A stretch of 64,000 bases of DNA from Rhodococcus erythropolis NBRC 15567 (GCF_001552595.1 NZ_BCRM01000006.1:62001-126000), one strand, 5' to 3'. Positions 49,952 through 60,054 are shown, numbered from the stretch's first letter. Notes: generated by a model from the letters alone, not told the origin. Numbers and translations are program-made.

Positions 49952-51694
49952 TCAGCGTGGGAGGACGACCAATTCGGCGACGGCGCCGTCGTCGGAGTGT
50001 GCCGGTACGAGTGCAAACGCCGAGCGTTCGATCAACCCCGCAAGGTGCGCGGTACGTACAGACGGATCGGCGCGCCAGCGACCGTCTTCGGATTGTGTCA
50101 CCGGCAACAGGCGTACCGCATCGGAACTCACCGCAGCGGCGTTCTCGATGATGCCGAGTAGTGGCGGCGGCGTGTCGCTTCCGGTCAAGGCGGCCACGAC
50201 GGTGGGCAGCATCGTCAACAGGGTGGTCACGGCGGCATACGGATTGCCGGGGAGGCCGAGAACCACCAGACCACTGGGCAGGACGGCCGTTATCTGAGAT
50301 CCGCCGGGGCGCGAGGCGACTCGCCCGACAATCGTGCGAGCGCCGAGTCGATCGAGCGCACTGCGCATTTCGTCGGCAGCGCCGCCTCCCGTCGCACCGA
50401 TGACGACGAGTAGATCGGCTTCCTGGTCGACTCCGTCTGCGAGCACCCGCTCGAAACTGTCCGCAGTGTCTCGCAGGTGCGAATTCGCCACGCACCGTAC
50501 GCCGTTGCTTTCCAGTAGGTAGGGGAGAATCCCGCCGACGGAGTCGCGAGTCTGACCTTCACGCAGTGGACCGGTCCGCCGGATCTCGTCGCCGGTGACT
50601 ATCAGGCGTGCCCGTACCGGACCACGGACGAGGGCGTCGAACACTTCACCGCTGGCAGCTGCGGAGATCACCGCCGGAGTCACCGCGGTACCTGTCGGGG
50701 CGATCGTGAATCCGGTGGTCCAATCTTCCCCTCGTGGTCGAGCGTCGTTGCGGTGCGGCGCATCCGGCAGTCTCCGTACCATCCGAGATGGCTCGTCGAC
50801 GGACAGATACTCGTCACGAATTACCGAGGTGGCGCCGAGGGGCAGGTGTGCTCCCGTGGCAATGCGAATCGCTTCACCTTCGCCGAGTTCGAGTTGCCCG
50901 TCGGCGCCCGCGATGCGGATCTCGGTGCGGATTCGCCAGGGGCCCTCGCCGGAGACCGCGTACCCGTCCATCGCCGAAACGTCTGACCTGGGAAGATCAC
51001 CCAGGGCGATCAGAGGCTGCGCGAGCGTTGCTCCGAGGCTGTCGGCGAGATCGGCACGGTGCGGCGGCAATGCTGTCAGCGAGTTCCTGACGGCGGCGCG
51101 GGCTTGATCGACCGTCAGCCGCGGATGGCTTCGCGCGCGATCGATGTCTTCCGGTGTGTCGCAGTCGGTCGTACCAGCGACACTCAGCGTCGAGAACGGC
51201 TCGGTGACAATCGCTTTCATAGGTTGGTTCTCCAGCCCCGAACTCTCCCGCAATGTGGACAGGCGTTGCCGGAGTTCGCGAAATGTCCATGCGGAGAACA
51301 GGAATTGGGTTCGGTTGTTCTCGTCCACGGCGCACGTCACCGGATTGTCCGTCGACGTGGCAGCGATCAAGGCATCGACTGATTCGGCCTCGATGTGCGG
51401 CAGGTCGGACGCCAGCACCACCACCACGGCGTTATCGGGTAACCGGGTCGCAGACAACCCGGCCCAGATCGCCTCGACAGGGCCGGCTCCGGCCGGAGAT
51501 TCCTGAGTTTGGGTGATTCCAGGATCAAGTTCAGGTCGATGCGGGCCGACCACGACGACGGCGTCGAGATGCGACGCTGCTGAAAGCGCGATGTCGAGGA
51601 GCCTGCGACCGTGTACGAGAAGGCCAGGTTTGTCGACACCACCCATTCTGGTCCCGCGACCACCCGCCAGAATGACGGCGGCAGTCGGCGGCAT
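49952..51694 (-). CDS. MobA-MoeA fusion for molybdenum cofactor synthesis
   Basis: About 580 residues joining two enzymes normally separate. Residues 1-190 are MobA-like nucleotidyltransferase (AVILAGGRGTRMGGVDKPGLLV; LASDLPHI), which attaches GMP to the cofactor; the remainder is MoeA-like molybdenum insertase (LPRSDVSAMDGYAV; VTGDEI; GLPGNPYAA). In the MoeA part the usual TGG(V/T)S motif reads ATGGGAADEM and the following RPG is SRPGGS, so activity should not be assumed. I take ATG 51694 (GGAGG ten bases upstream); the frame is open to 51748. Confidence 0.87.
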   Translation of the reverse strand: MPPTAAVILAGGRGTRMGGVDKPGLLVHGRRLLDIALSAASHLDAVVVVGPHRPELDPGITQTQESPAGAGPVEAIWAGLSATRLPDNAVVVVLASDLPHIEAESVDALIAATSTDNPVTCAVDENNRTQFLFSAWTFRELRQRLSTLRESSGLENQPMKAIVTEPFSTLSVAGTTDCDTPEDIDRARSHPRLTVDQARAAVRNSLTALPPHRADLADSLGATLAQPLIALGDLPRSDVSAMDGYAVSGEGPWRIRTEIRIAGADGQLELGEGEAIRIATGAHLPLGATSVIRDEYLSVDEPSRMVRRLPDAPHRNDARPRGEDWTTGFTIAPTGTAVTPAVISAAASGEVFDALVRGPVRARLIVTGDEIRRTGPLREGQTRDSVGGILPYLLESNGVRCVANSHLRDTADSFERVLADGVDQEADLLVVIGATGGGAADEMRSALDRLGARTIVGRVASRPGGSQITAVLPSGLVVLGLPGNPYAAVTTLLTMLPTVVAALTGSDTPPPLLGIIENAAAVSSDAVRLLPVTQSEDGRWRADPSVRTAHLAGLIERSAFALVPAHSDDGAVAELVVLPR

Positions 51695-51752
51695 GGTGGT
51701 CATGCCTCCATGCTGCCCCATCGCCGGGGTGAGGACGACCGGTGACACGGGA

Positions 51753-52049
51753 TCAGAAGTGAAACCGTGCCTTCTTCAGGTCGATCCGACCCTCCTTGAT
51801 CGGTACCCCTTCGAGTTCGAGCTTGGCGATCTGACGATGAGCCAGGTGCGCCGACGGTTTGCCGGAGGCGCCGAGAACCCGATGCCACGGCAGGTCGGCA
51901 GAGTCCGTCCGCATGATCCAACCGACCGTGCGAGCACTGGAAAGTCCTGCAGCATCAGCGATATCGCCGTACGTCGCCACGAAACCGGCCGGAATCGACG
52001 CGATGAGTCGCCGTACCTCTTCGATCTGCTCTTCGGTGGTGGCTGCCAT
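51753..52049 (-). CDS. Alkyltransferase-like protein (ATL)
   Basis: 98 residues of the O6-alkylguanine-DNA alkyltransferase-like family. The active-site PCHR of true alkyltransferases reads PWHRV, with Trp55 in place of Cys, the ATL hallmark; such proteins flag O6-alkylguanine for nucleotide excision repair rather than removing it. The DNA-binding helix ADAAGLSSARTVGWIM is present. ATG at 52049 follows AAGGA. M. tuberculosis Rv3204 position. Confidence 0.9.
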   Translation of the reverse strand: MAATTEEQIEEVRRLIASIPAGFVATYGDIADAAGLSSARTVGWIMRTDSADLPWHRVLGASGKPSAHLAHRQIAKLELEGVPIKEGRIDLKKARFHF

Positions 52050-52059
52050 GTCGGTTCCT

Positions 52060-52848
52060 TCAGAGCATGCTGCGAACGAGGGCGGCGACTTCGTCGGCCC
52101 GCACGTGCGGGACCATGTGGTCACAGTCGAATTCGACGCTGGTCAGATTTTCACCGAGGTGCTCGGTGAGCGCTGCCCGGAACTCGTCGGTGACGTACGG
52201 AGGCTGGACTTTCATCGCTTGAACCAGCACGGTCGGCATGGAAGGCGGTGGCAGCACGATCGGGCGAGCGAGTTCGCCCCACCCGGTCACGATCGCGGGC
52301 GTGGACAGGCGCCAGTTGACGCGCCCGTTGCCCAGTTGAATCAGGTGCTCGGCCATCTCGACGTCGAGGTCCTGGGTGGGAACCTCACCCCACGAGCCGT
52401 GAATCTTCTCGGAGTACGCCTCGGCCGCATCGGTGTAATCCGGTGAGCCGATTGTGAGTTCGGCCACTTCCTGCATGAAAGTCGGATCCAAGCCGATCGC
52501 TGGATCGAGCAGAACGAGCCCACGAACGCGTTCCGGCGCGGTGGCCGCGAGGTGGAGCGCCAGCATTCCGCCGAACGAATGCGCGACGATCACCACCGGT
52601 CCGTTTGCATGTTCGTCCAGTGTCTCGAGCAGGCTCTCCACGTGGGATTCGATGTTCCACGGGGGAGCCCAGGTCGAGCGTCCGTGACCACGCAGATCGG
52701 GCGAGATCCAGCGCGCTTGGGGCAGTTGGTTCTCGGCCATCGACTGCCAACGGCGGCCGTGACCGGTCAGACCGTGCAGCGAAAGGATCTCCGGCGCCCC
52801 GACGGGTCCGTAGAGATACGTATGGAGTGCAGACACGAGGTCAATCAT
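52060..52848 (-). CDS. Alpha/beta hydrolase (LipV-like)
   Basis: 262 residues. Oxyanion region LHGLTGHGRRW, PDLRGHGRS, nucleophile elbow AHSFGG with Ser91, and C-terminal CDHMVPHV supplying the His. The elbow starts with Ala rather than Gly. Substrate unknown; the mycobacterial neighbour Rv3203 is called LipV. ATG at 52848; the frame extends upstream into adnA's antisense region. It is ten bases from the ATL gene on the same strand. Confidence 0.85.
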   Translation of the reverse strand: MIDLVSALHTYLYGPVGAPEILSLHGLTGHGRRWQSMAENQLPQARWISPDLRGHGRSTWAPPWNIESHVESLLETLDEHANGPVVIVAHSFGGMLALHLAATAPERVRGLVLLDPAIGLDPTFMQEVAELTIGSPDYTDAAEAYSEKIHGSWGEVPTQDLDVEMAEHLIQLGNGRVNWRLSTPAIVTGWGELARPIVLPPPSMPTVLVQAMKVQPPYVTDEFRAALTEHLGENLTSVEFDCDHMVPHVRADEVAALVRSML

Positions 52849-52900
52849 GCCGGAAGCAGGCGATGTGTGAGTTGTCGGTGCGCTCTGGTGGAATGCCTGG

Positions 52901-55900
52901 GTGAGTGAGACGGCAACACGCAGCAAGGTCACCATTCCGCGGGCGCGGTTGGTGCACCGAACTGCGCCGTCTCCGATACCCCGAACGTGGGATGAAGGGA
53001 CGACGCGGCTCTTCGCGCCGCCGTCCGAGGATCCGTTCCAGCTCGCGTTCGGCCCTGTTTCATTCGGTTCGGCAGCGGCTTGGAATCCCTGGCAGGTACT
53101 CGGCAGTCCCGGAACCGGCAAGACGTCCCTTCTCGTGGATCTGGCAGTGCAGAAGATCTCGGGTGGCGAAGATCCTGAATCGGTCCTGGTGCTCACCCAG
53201 TCACGCCGAGCCGCGACGCAGGTCCGAGAGCAGATCACCGCTGGGTTGCTCGGGTACCAACAGGAACGCGGACCGCAGGCAACCCGTGAGCCGCTGGTAC
53301 GCACCGTTCACTCCTACGCCTTTGCCGTTCTCCGGCTTCAAGCCGCAGCACACGGCAATGCGCCGCCACGCCTGATCACCGGCGCCGAGCAGGACTCGGT
53401 GCTCCGAGAGATGTTGCGCGGAGACATCGAAGACGGCGCCCTCCGGTGGCCGGAGCGTCTGCGACCCGCATTGGGTTTGAACGGATTTGCCGTCGAACTT
53501 CGAGATCTGATGCTGCGAGCCAACGAGCGCGGGCTCGGCCCCGAAGATCTGGTCAAGCTCGGCAAGAAGCGTGGCCGTCCGGAGTGGGTGGCGGCCGGGC
53601 GGTTCGCCGAGGCCTACGAGCAAGGCGTGCTGCTGCGCGGCAGTGTCGGTGTCGAGGCTCCGGAGGCGACGGCGCCGGCGCTCGACGCGGCCGAGTTGAT
53701 CGGTGCGGCCTTGACCGCGTTCGCCACCGATCCCGAATTGCTTCGCTCCGAGCGCGCTCGGATCCGGCACCTCCTTGTCGACGACGCACAGCATCTGGAT
53801 CCGCAGGCGGCGCAACTGGTTCGGTTGATCGGAACCGGAACTGCGGGCACGGTCATCGCCGGTGATCCCGATCAGTCCGTGTTCGGATTCCGCGGTGCGG
53901 ATTCGGCGTTCCTGCTCGGACTGGCCGAGCGCGGAGACGAGCGCCAGATCGTTCTGCCCGTCACGTATCGCAACAACGCCGACGTCGCGTCGATCGCGGC
54001 CAAGATCGCTGCGCGGCTGCCCGGCAACCTTGCTCATCGCATCGCGGTTCCATCCGATCTCACCGATGAGAATCCGGGACGGGCGTCGGTGCGGGTTCTC
54101 GGTACGACGGCCAAAGAAGCGGCAGTCGTCGCAGATACCTTGCGCCGAGCGCATCTGCTGGACGGGATTGCGTGGTCCGACATGGCCGTCATCGTGCGGT
54201 CGGTCCCGCGCACTCTCGCCCCTCTCCGGCGAGCCCTGCTCGCGGCGGGGGTGCCCGTCACGACCGCTGCCACCGAATTGCCGCTCGCGCGGCAACACGG
54301 AGTGTCCGGCCTGCTGCTGGTCCTCCGGGCGCTCGGCGGCGATCAGTTCACCGGCGACGACGCGCTTGCCCTGATGGCCGGTCCCATCGGCGGCGCCGAA
54401 CCGGTCACCCTGCGCCGGTTGCGTCGTGGCCTGCGCCGAGTCGAGTTGGCATCGGGAAGTGATCGGGACTCCTCGGAGTTGTTGCGGCTCATACTGATCG
54501 ACGAGGATCGTGCGCAGTCCAAGCGCCTGATGGGCAAGCTGACAGACGTCGAAGCTGCGGCCCTCAATCGCGTGCTGTCGGTCCTTCGCAAGGCCCGAGT
54601 GCCTCTCGAGCGTGGTCTCGGGGTCGAAGAAGTTCTGTGGGCGGCCTGGCAGGCGACGGGGCTGGAACGGCGCTGGGCGGCCGCGTCGGCGCGCGGCGGA
54701 CCGATCGGCTCACAAGCCGATCGAGACCTCGATGCCGTAGTCGCACTCTTCGACGCGGCTGCCAACTACGTCGACCGGCTGCCGCGTTCGCAACTCTCCG
54801 GTTTTGTCGACTACTTGACCAGCCAGGAGATACCGACCGACTCGCGGAGCCGATCGGTCATCGCTCCCGACGCCGTCACCGTGGTCAGCGCTCACGCCGC
54901 GGCGGGGCGCGAATGGGCGGTGGTGGCGGTGGCGGGTGTGCAGGAGGGGCTCTGGCCGAGTTTGCGGGCACGCGGCTCGCTACTGCGTACCGAAGCACTT
55001 ATCGACCTGGTCAACGGAGTCTCCGACGGCAGTGACTCGGCTGCCGAACGACTCTCGCGAACCGCGCCGCTTCTGGCCGAAGAACGCAGGTTGTTCCTGG
55101 TCGCCTGTAGCCGTGCTCGTCGCCGTCTGCTGATCACCGCAGTCGAATCGGCTTCGGGGGACACCGACTTGGTGCCTTCGCGGTTCTTGGACGAATTGAT
55201 CCGTGGTGACGCGTACTCGGACGACCCGTCCTCCGATCTCGACGTCGTTGCACCCGAGACCGGGGATACCCGGGTTCTGTCGCTGCCTGCACTGGTCGCA
55301 CAGCTTCGCAGCGTGGTGTGTGATCCCGACATCGCGCATTTCGACCCCGAGAAGCATTCTCGGGCTGCTCGCCAGTTGGCGCGTCTGGCTGCGGCCGGAG
55401 TACGAGGCGCGCATCCGGATCAGTGGTACGGCACAGCCGAGCCGAGTACCGCTGCTCCCATGTGGCAGCCCGAGGACGGACCGGTTTCACTGTCCCCGTC
55501 CACCATCGAGCTTCTCGAAACATGTCCTCTCCGATGGGTGTTCGAGCGTCACGGTGGCAGCGACGGAGACAACACTCATGCGATCGCCGGTACGCTGGTC
55601 CATACCTTGGTGCAGGCACTGGCCGGCCGGATTCCACCGGATCAGGTCGAGAAGGCACTCGAAAATGCCTGGGAATCCATCGATCTGGGATCGCAGTGGT
55701 ACTCGCGCCGTGAACTCAATCGAACTCGGGAGATGCTGGCGACGTTCACGGCCTGGATGAACGCAACTCGCGGTGAGCTGACCGAAGTCGGCGTCGAGGT
55801 CGCGGTCGAGGGGGTCCTCGAACCGCGCGAAGAAGGAGCGCCTGCGGTCAAGCTACGTGGCCGGATCGACCGGCTCGAGCGCGACACCGAAGGTCGCCCG

Positions 55901-56263
55901 GTGGTTGTCGACGTCAAGACTGCGCGAAACCCCGTCAGCAACGAGGCCGCGCAATCTCATGCGCAGTTGGCGGCGTACCAGGTCGCAGCGGCCGAAGGTG
56001 CGATTGCCGGCGAACCGGCCACACAACCCGGCGGTGCACGCCTGGTATTCGTGGCCAAGTCCAACAAGAAAGACGGTGCGGCGCAGCGAGTTCAGCCGCC
56101 GCTGACGGCCGAAGCCGTCGAGATGTGGCGAGACGTCATTCACAACGCTGCGGCAGCGACCCAAGGACCGCAGTACCTGGCCAGGGTCAACGACGGATGT
56201 AGACATTGCCCGGTGCGTTCGAGTTGCCCGGCACACGACGAGGGACGACAGGTGAGTAACTAA
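52901..56263 (+). CDS. adnA: AdnA helicase-nuclease subunit
   Basis: 1120-residue UvrD/Rep-type motor fused to a RecB-like nuclease, partner of AdnB in mycobacterial-type double-strand end resection. Motif I SPGTGKTS is near residue 70-77, motif II reads DDAQHLD, and the nuclease domain has VVDVKTARNP. Iron-sulfur cysteines are visible: LETCPLRWVFE (about residue 876) and CRHCPVRSSC near the C-terminus. GTG at 52901, 53 bases divergent from lipV-like. The next gene starts immediately after its stop. Confidence 0.95.
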   Translation: MSETATRSKVTIPRARLVHRTAPSPIPRTWDEGTTRLFAPPSEDPFQLAFGPVSFGSAAAWNPWQVLGSPGTGKTSLLVDLAVQKISGGEDPESVLVLTQSRRAATQVREQITAGLLGYQQERGPQATREPLVRTVHSYAFAVLRLQAAAHGNAPPRLITGAEQDSVLREMLRGDIEDGALRWPERLRPALGLNGFAVELRDLMLRANERGLGPEDLVKLGKKRGRPEWVAAGRFAEAYEQGVLLRGSVGVEAPEATAPALDAAELIGAALTAFATDPELLRSERARIRHLLVDDAQHLDPQAAQLVRLIGTGTAGTVIAGDPDQSVFGFRGADSAFLLGLAERGDERQIVLPVTYRNNADVASIAAKIAARLPGNLAHRIAVPSDLTDENPGRASVRVLGTTAKEAAVVADTLRRAHLLDGIAWSDMAVIVRSVPRTLAPLRRALLAAGVPVTTAATELPLARQHGVSGLLLVLRALGGDQFTGDDALALMAGPIGGAEPVTLRRLRRGLRRVELASGSDRDSSELLRLILIDEDRAQSKRLMGKLTDVEAAALNRVLSVLRKARVPLERGLGVEEVLWAAWQATGLERRWAAASARGGPIGSQADRDLDAVVALFDAAANYVDRLPRSQLSGFVDYLTSQEIPTDSRSRSVIAPDAVTVVSAHAAAGREWAVVAVAGVQEGLWPSLRARGSLLRTEALIDLVNGVSDGSDSAAERLSRTAPLLAEERRLFLVACSRARRRLLITAVESASGDTDLVPSRFLDELIRGDAYSDDPSSDLDVVAPETGDTRVLSLPALVAQLRSVVCDPDIAHFDPEKHSRAARQLARLAAAGVRGAHPDQWYGTAEPSTAAPMWQPEDGPVSLSPSTIELLETCPLRWVFERHGGSDGDNTHAIAGTLVHTLVQALAGRIPPDQVEKALENAWESIDLGSQWYSRRELNRTREMLATFTAWMNATRGELTEVGVEVAVEGVLEPREEGAPAVKLRGRIDRLERDTEGRPVVVDVKTARNPVSNEAAQSHAQLAAYQVAAAEGAIAGEPATQPGGARLVFVAKSNKKDGAAQRVQPPLTAEAVEMWRDVIHNAAAATQGPQYLARVNDGCRHCPVRSSCPAHDEGRQVSN

Positions 56264-59200
56264 GTGGCTGCCGCGACGCAGAAGGCACGCCGACCGAAGA
56301 TCGACCCTGTCGACCTGGCGGTCGCGCTCGGTCAGCACCCTCCGACGCCCGAGCAGGCAGCAGTGATCGCCGCACCGCTCGGTCCGACATTGGTGGTCGC
56401 CGGCGCCGGTGCCGGAAAGACCGAGACGATGGCTGCTCGCGTCGTGTGGCTGGTGGCCAACGGCTTCGTCGACCCCGAGGCGGTTCTCGGCCTGACCTTC
56501 ACGCGCAAAGCGGCGCAACAGCTCACGTCGCGAATCCGCAAGCGGTTGGCGCGGCTGGCGGGTTCGGACGTTCTGCGGGCACTCGACCCGACCGGCGGAG
56601 TGCGTTCCCGGATTCTGGCCGGCGAACCCGAAGTCAGTACCTACCATGCTTACGCGGGACGGTTGCTCTCCGAACACGGACTGCTGTTGCCCATCGAACC
56701 CTCGGCGACGTTGTTGTCCGAGACCGAACTGTGGCAGGTTGCGCACCGCGTCGTGAGCGGCTGGGACAGTGATCTGGACACCGACAAGAATCCGGGTTCG
56801 ATCACCGAAACCGTTCTGGCCCTTGCCGGTCAGTTGGCGGAGCACCTGGTCGATCCCGAGCAGTTGCTCGAGGCACACACCGAGCTGGACAAGCTGATTC
56901 ACACTCTGCCCGCCGGCCCGAAACAGCGGGGTGGACCGAGCAAGGAGCTGTTGAATTACCTTGATGTGCAACATAAGCGCATCGAACTGTTGCCTCTCGT
57001 CGCCCGGCTGGGTGAGACGCTGCGGCGTGAAGGCGCATTGGATTTCGGCAGCCAGATGTCGCTGTCTGCCCGGGTCGCCGCCGAGCATCCCGAGGTCGGG
57101 CAGACCGAGCGTGAGCGCTTTCGGGTGGTTCTTCTCGACGAGTACCAGGACACCGGTCACGCTCAGCGAGTGTTGTTGTCCTCGTTGTTCGGTGGGGGAG
57201 CCGACGGCCGTTTGGCGCTGACGGCCGTCGGCGACCCGATGCAGTCGATCTACGGTTGGCGCGGCGCGTCGGCGGCCAACCTGCCCCGGTTTGCAACCGA
57301 TTTCCCGCTTGCCAACGGAAAACCGGCTCCGACGCTCGAACTGCTCACGAGTTGGCGTAACCCGCCGGAGGCTCTCGAGCTGGCAAACCTGTCGTCGGCA
57401 CCGTTGCGTCGACGCGGCGTGGCCGTCAGTACCCTGCGTGCGCGGCCCGGAGCCGTCGCCGGAGACGTTCGACTGGCGTTGCTGGGAGACGTCGAACAGG
57501 AACGTCAGTGGGTGGCGGAGAAGATCGCCGGAGAATACGAGGCGGCACGTGCCGAAGACCGCCCGACGCCCACGGCAGCGGTGTTGATCCGCCGGAACGC
57601 CGATGCCGCTCCGCTGGCCGAGGCCTTGCGGTCCAAAGGTCTGCCGGTCGAAGTTGTCGGGCTCGGTGGGCTCCTGCACACACCCGAGGTTGCTGACGTG
57701 ATCGCCATGCTCCGGGTGGTCGCCGATCCACTTGCAGGAAGCGCAGCTGTTCGGCTGCTCACCGGCGCGCGATGGCAGATCGGCGCGAAGGATCTCGCCG
57801 CACTCTCTCAACGCTCCCGCGAACTTGCCATCTCCGCGGGATACGGAACGGCGGGTGCGGTCACCGACGCCGAGGCGCTTACCTCGGCGGTCCACGATGC
57901 TCTGCCCGGGGAGAACGCCGAGCAAGCAGGATTGGTCGACTCGATCTCCGATCCAGGCCCGGCAGAACGCTATTCGGCTCTCGGGTACACACGCATCAAC
58001 GCGATAGCGGCAGAGTTGGCGTCGTTGCGCGAACGTATCGGCCAGCCGCTCACCGAATTGGTGGCGGAGGTCGAGCGGGTGCTCGGGATCGGAATCGAGG
58101 CGGGCGCACGGACCCGAGTCGGCGTCGTCGGGACCGCGGGCCGCGAGCACCTCGACGCATTCGCCGACGTTGTCGCCAACTACGCGACGCGTCCAACTGC
58201 CAATCTGACCGGGATGCTGGCTTTCTTCGCGGCAGCCGAACAGATCGAAAAGGGCCTCACGCCAGGCGAAGTGGAGGTGGCGCCGGATCGGGTCCAGATC
58301 CTGACCGTGCACTCGGCGAAGGGGCTCGAATGGGAAGTAGTGGCGATCCCGCATGTCAGCGACGGGGTGTTCCCCTCGTCCACCGCGTCCGGATCGTGGC
58401 TCGGGGCGCTCGCCGAACTGCCACCGTCGTTGCGTGGTGACCGGGCGGTCGACGCGGATTCGGCCGACGGAGTTCCGGTGCTCGACCTCGAGGAGCTCTA
58501 CAACCGCAAGGACCTCGAGAACGCGATAACGGCGCACAAGAAGGCCTTGTCCAACCGTCGCCTGGACGAGGACCGGCGGTTGTTCTACGTCGCGCTGACC
58601 AGAACCGAACGGGCGCTGTTCATCTCGGCGCATCACTGGGCGGAATCCGGTGCGGAACCGAAGGGGCCTTCGGAGTTCCTGGACGAGCTGCATCAGATGG
58701 TCACGGCCGACAACGATGCCGATGAGGAAGACTCACGCGGTGCGATCGGCGTCGTGGAGGAATGGGCGCCGGCCCCGGAACCCGATACCGAGAACCCGTT
58801 GGCCGCCACTCCCCGTACGGCGCAGTGGCCGCCGGATCCGCTGGGTGCGCGGCGCGGCGCCGTCGAGGCCGGAGCCGCGAGCGTCCTGTCCGCACTCGCT
58901 TCGCTGCCGCAAGACAGCGAAGAGGCGGAAGAACCGGAGGACGATCCGGAGAACTGGGCCTCGGACGTCGACGTTCTCCTGGCCGAGCGCGAGGCCCGCG
59001 CAAACGCGCGGGCCGAAGTGATTCTCCCGGCGCAGCTTTCGGTGACTCAGCTCGTCGACCTCAAGGCAGATCCGGACGAACTGGCGGCTCGCCTACGTCG
59101 TCCGCTGCCGTATCCGCCCAACCCGTTGGCTCGTCGCGGAACCGCTTTTCACGCCTGGATCGAGCGAAGGTTCGGTGCGACTCGGCTGTTGGATCTCGAC

Positions 59201-59656
59201 GAGCTACCCGGCGCCGCGGATACCGGCGCGGGTCCCGAGACCGACCTGGTGAAACTTCAGGATGCGTTCTTGCGGTCCCCGTGGGCCAATCGCAGCCCGA
59301 TCGAAGTGGAAGTTCCTTTCGAAACATCCATTGCCGGAACGGTTTTGCGAGGTCGGATCGACGCTGTGTTCGCCGATCCCGACGGCGGATGGACGGTGAT
59401 CGACTGGAAGACCGGTGCCGAACCGTCGGCCGCCAACGAGGACGCTGTTGTGATGCAGTTGGCCGCGTATCGGGTGGCCTGGGCCGAATTGATGTCAGCC
59501 AGAGCTCGTTCGGCGGGGCGCAACGAACAGTTTCCGGCCGACAAGGTGCGGGCGGCGTTTCACTACGTTCGATCGGGTCGCACCATCGCACCCGAGAACC
59601 TGCCGGACGGTGAGGCTCTCGCTCGCCTCATCCGAACGGCAGGCGCGCAAGATTAG
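56264..59656 (+). CDS. adnB: AdnB helicase-nuclease subunit
   Basis: 1130 residues. Helicase motif I GAGAGKTET near residue 47, motif II LLDEYQDT, HSAKGLEWE, and LTRTER, then a RecB-like nuclease with VIDWKTGAEP. No iron-sulfur cysteine set is seen here, as expected since AdnA carries the cluster. GTG at 56264 directly abuts the adnA stop, so the subunits are translated together. Its stop overlaps the convergent DoxX gene's stop. Both AdnA and AdnB look intact. Confidence 0.95.
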   Translation: MAAATQKARRPKIDPVDLAVALGQHPPTPEQAAVIAAPLGPTLVVAGAGAGKTETMAARVVWLVANGFVDPEAVLGLTFTRKAAQQLTSRIRKRLARLAGSDVLRALDPTGGVRSRILAGEPEVSTYHAYAGRLLSEHGLLLPIEPSATLLSETELWQVAHRVVSGWDSDLDTDKNPGSITETVLALAGQLAEHLVDPEQLLEAHTELDKLIHTLPAGPKQRGGPSKELLNYLDVQHKRIELLPLVARLGETLRREGALDFGSQMSLSARVAAEHPEVGQTERERFRVVLLDEYQDTGHAQRVLLSSLFGGGADGRLALTAVGDPMQSIYGWRGASAANLPRFATDFPLANGKPAPTLELLTSWRNPPEALELANLSSAPLRRRGVAVSTLRARPGAVAGDVRLALLGDVEQERQWVAEKIAGEYEAARAEDRPTPTAAVLIRRNADAAPLAEALRSKGLPVEVVGLGGLLHTPEVADVIAMLRVVADPLAGSAAVRLLTGARWQIGAKDLAALSQRSRELAISAGYGTAGAVTDAEALTSAVHDALPGENAEQAGLVDSISDPGPAERYSALGYTRINAIAAELASLRERIGQPLTELVAEVERVLGIGIEAGARTRVGVVGTAGREHLDAFADVVANYATRPTANLTGMLAFFAAAEQIEKGLTPGEVEVAPDRVQILTVHSAKGLEWEVVAIPHVSDGVFPSSTASGSWLGALAELPPSLRGDRAVDADSADGVPVLDLEELYNRKDLENAITAHKKALSNRRLDEDRRLFYVALTRTERALFISAHHWAESGAEPKGPSEFLDELHQMVTADNDADEEDSRGAIGVVEEWAPAPEPDTENPLAATPRTAQWPPDPLGARRGAVEAGAASVLSALASLPQDSEEAEEPEDDPENWASDVDVLLAEREARANARAEVILPAQLSVTQLVDLKADPDELAARLRRPLPYPPNPLARRGTAFHAWIERRFGATRLLDLDELPGAADTGAGPETDLVKLQDAFLRSPWANRSPIEVEVPFETSIAGTVLRGRIDAVFADPDGGWTVIDWKTGAEPSAANEDAVVMQLAAYRVAWAELMSARARSAGRNEQFPADKVRAAFHYVRSGRTIAPENLPDGEALARLIRTAGAQD

Positions 59657-60054
59657 CTTGCGTTTCGGCGAGCCTTGAGTGCTTCGGTCACCAGCGGAAC
59701 CTGCAGGGGGAGACGTGCGATCGAACCGATCTTCTGCGGGGTGGACGTCTTCGGGCTTCGGCACCAGTCGATCGCCATCTGGATGTTGGCGGGGAACACG
59801 GCAACAAAGAGCGCGGCGGCAAGGCCCGCGCCGAGCTTGCGGGTCTTCGGCACGGCCAAGGCAGCGCCGATCGCCAGTTCCGCGACGCCGGACACCTGGG
59901 TGTAGGTGCGGGCCTGTCCGGGAAGCTGGCGGGGAACGGTGCTGTCGAAGAACGAGGGCGCTACAAAATGCATGGTGCCGGCGCCGAGAAGGAGGGCCGA
60001 CAAACGAAGAGCGGCTGCTTGGCTGGGAGTGGACGTCGAACCGGTGAAAGGCAT
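59653..60054 (-). CDS. DoxX-like membrane protein
   Basis: 133 residues with three to four hydrophobic segments (around residues 12-30, 52-70, 78-95). LLLGAGTMHFVAPSFFDSTVP and GVAELAIGAALAVPKTR are typical of the DoxX/DUF4267-like superfamily; in mycobacteria DoxX works with thiosulfate sulfurtransferase and superoxide dismutase, but those are not adjacent. ATG at 60054. Stop overlaps adnB's stop. Confidence 0.8.
   Translation of the reverse strand: MPFTGSTSTPSQAAALRLSALLLGAGTMHFVAPSFFDSTVPRQLPGQARTYTQVSGVAELAIGAALAVPKTRKLGAGLAAALFVAVFPANIQMAIDWCRSPKTSTPQKIGSIARLPLQVPLVTEALKARRNAS

Noticed and set aside
55853..58693. 946-codon open frame antisense to adnA/adnB
   Set aside because: Covers the junction of two certain genes and has no family features; a high-GC shadow frame.
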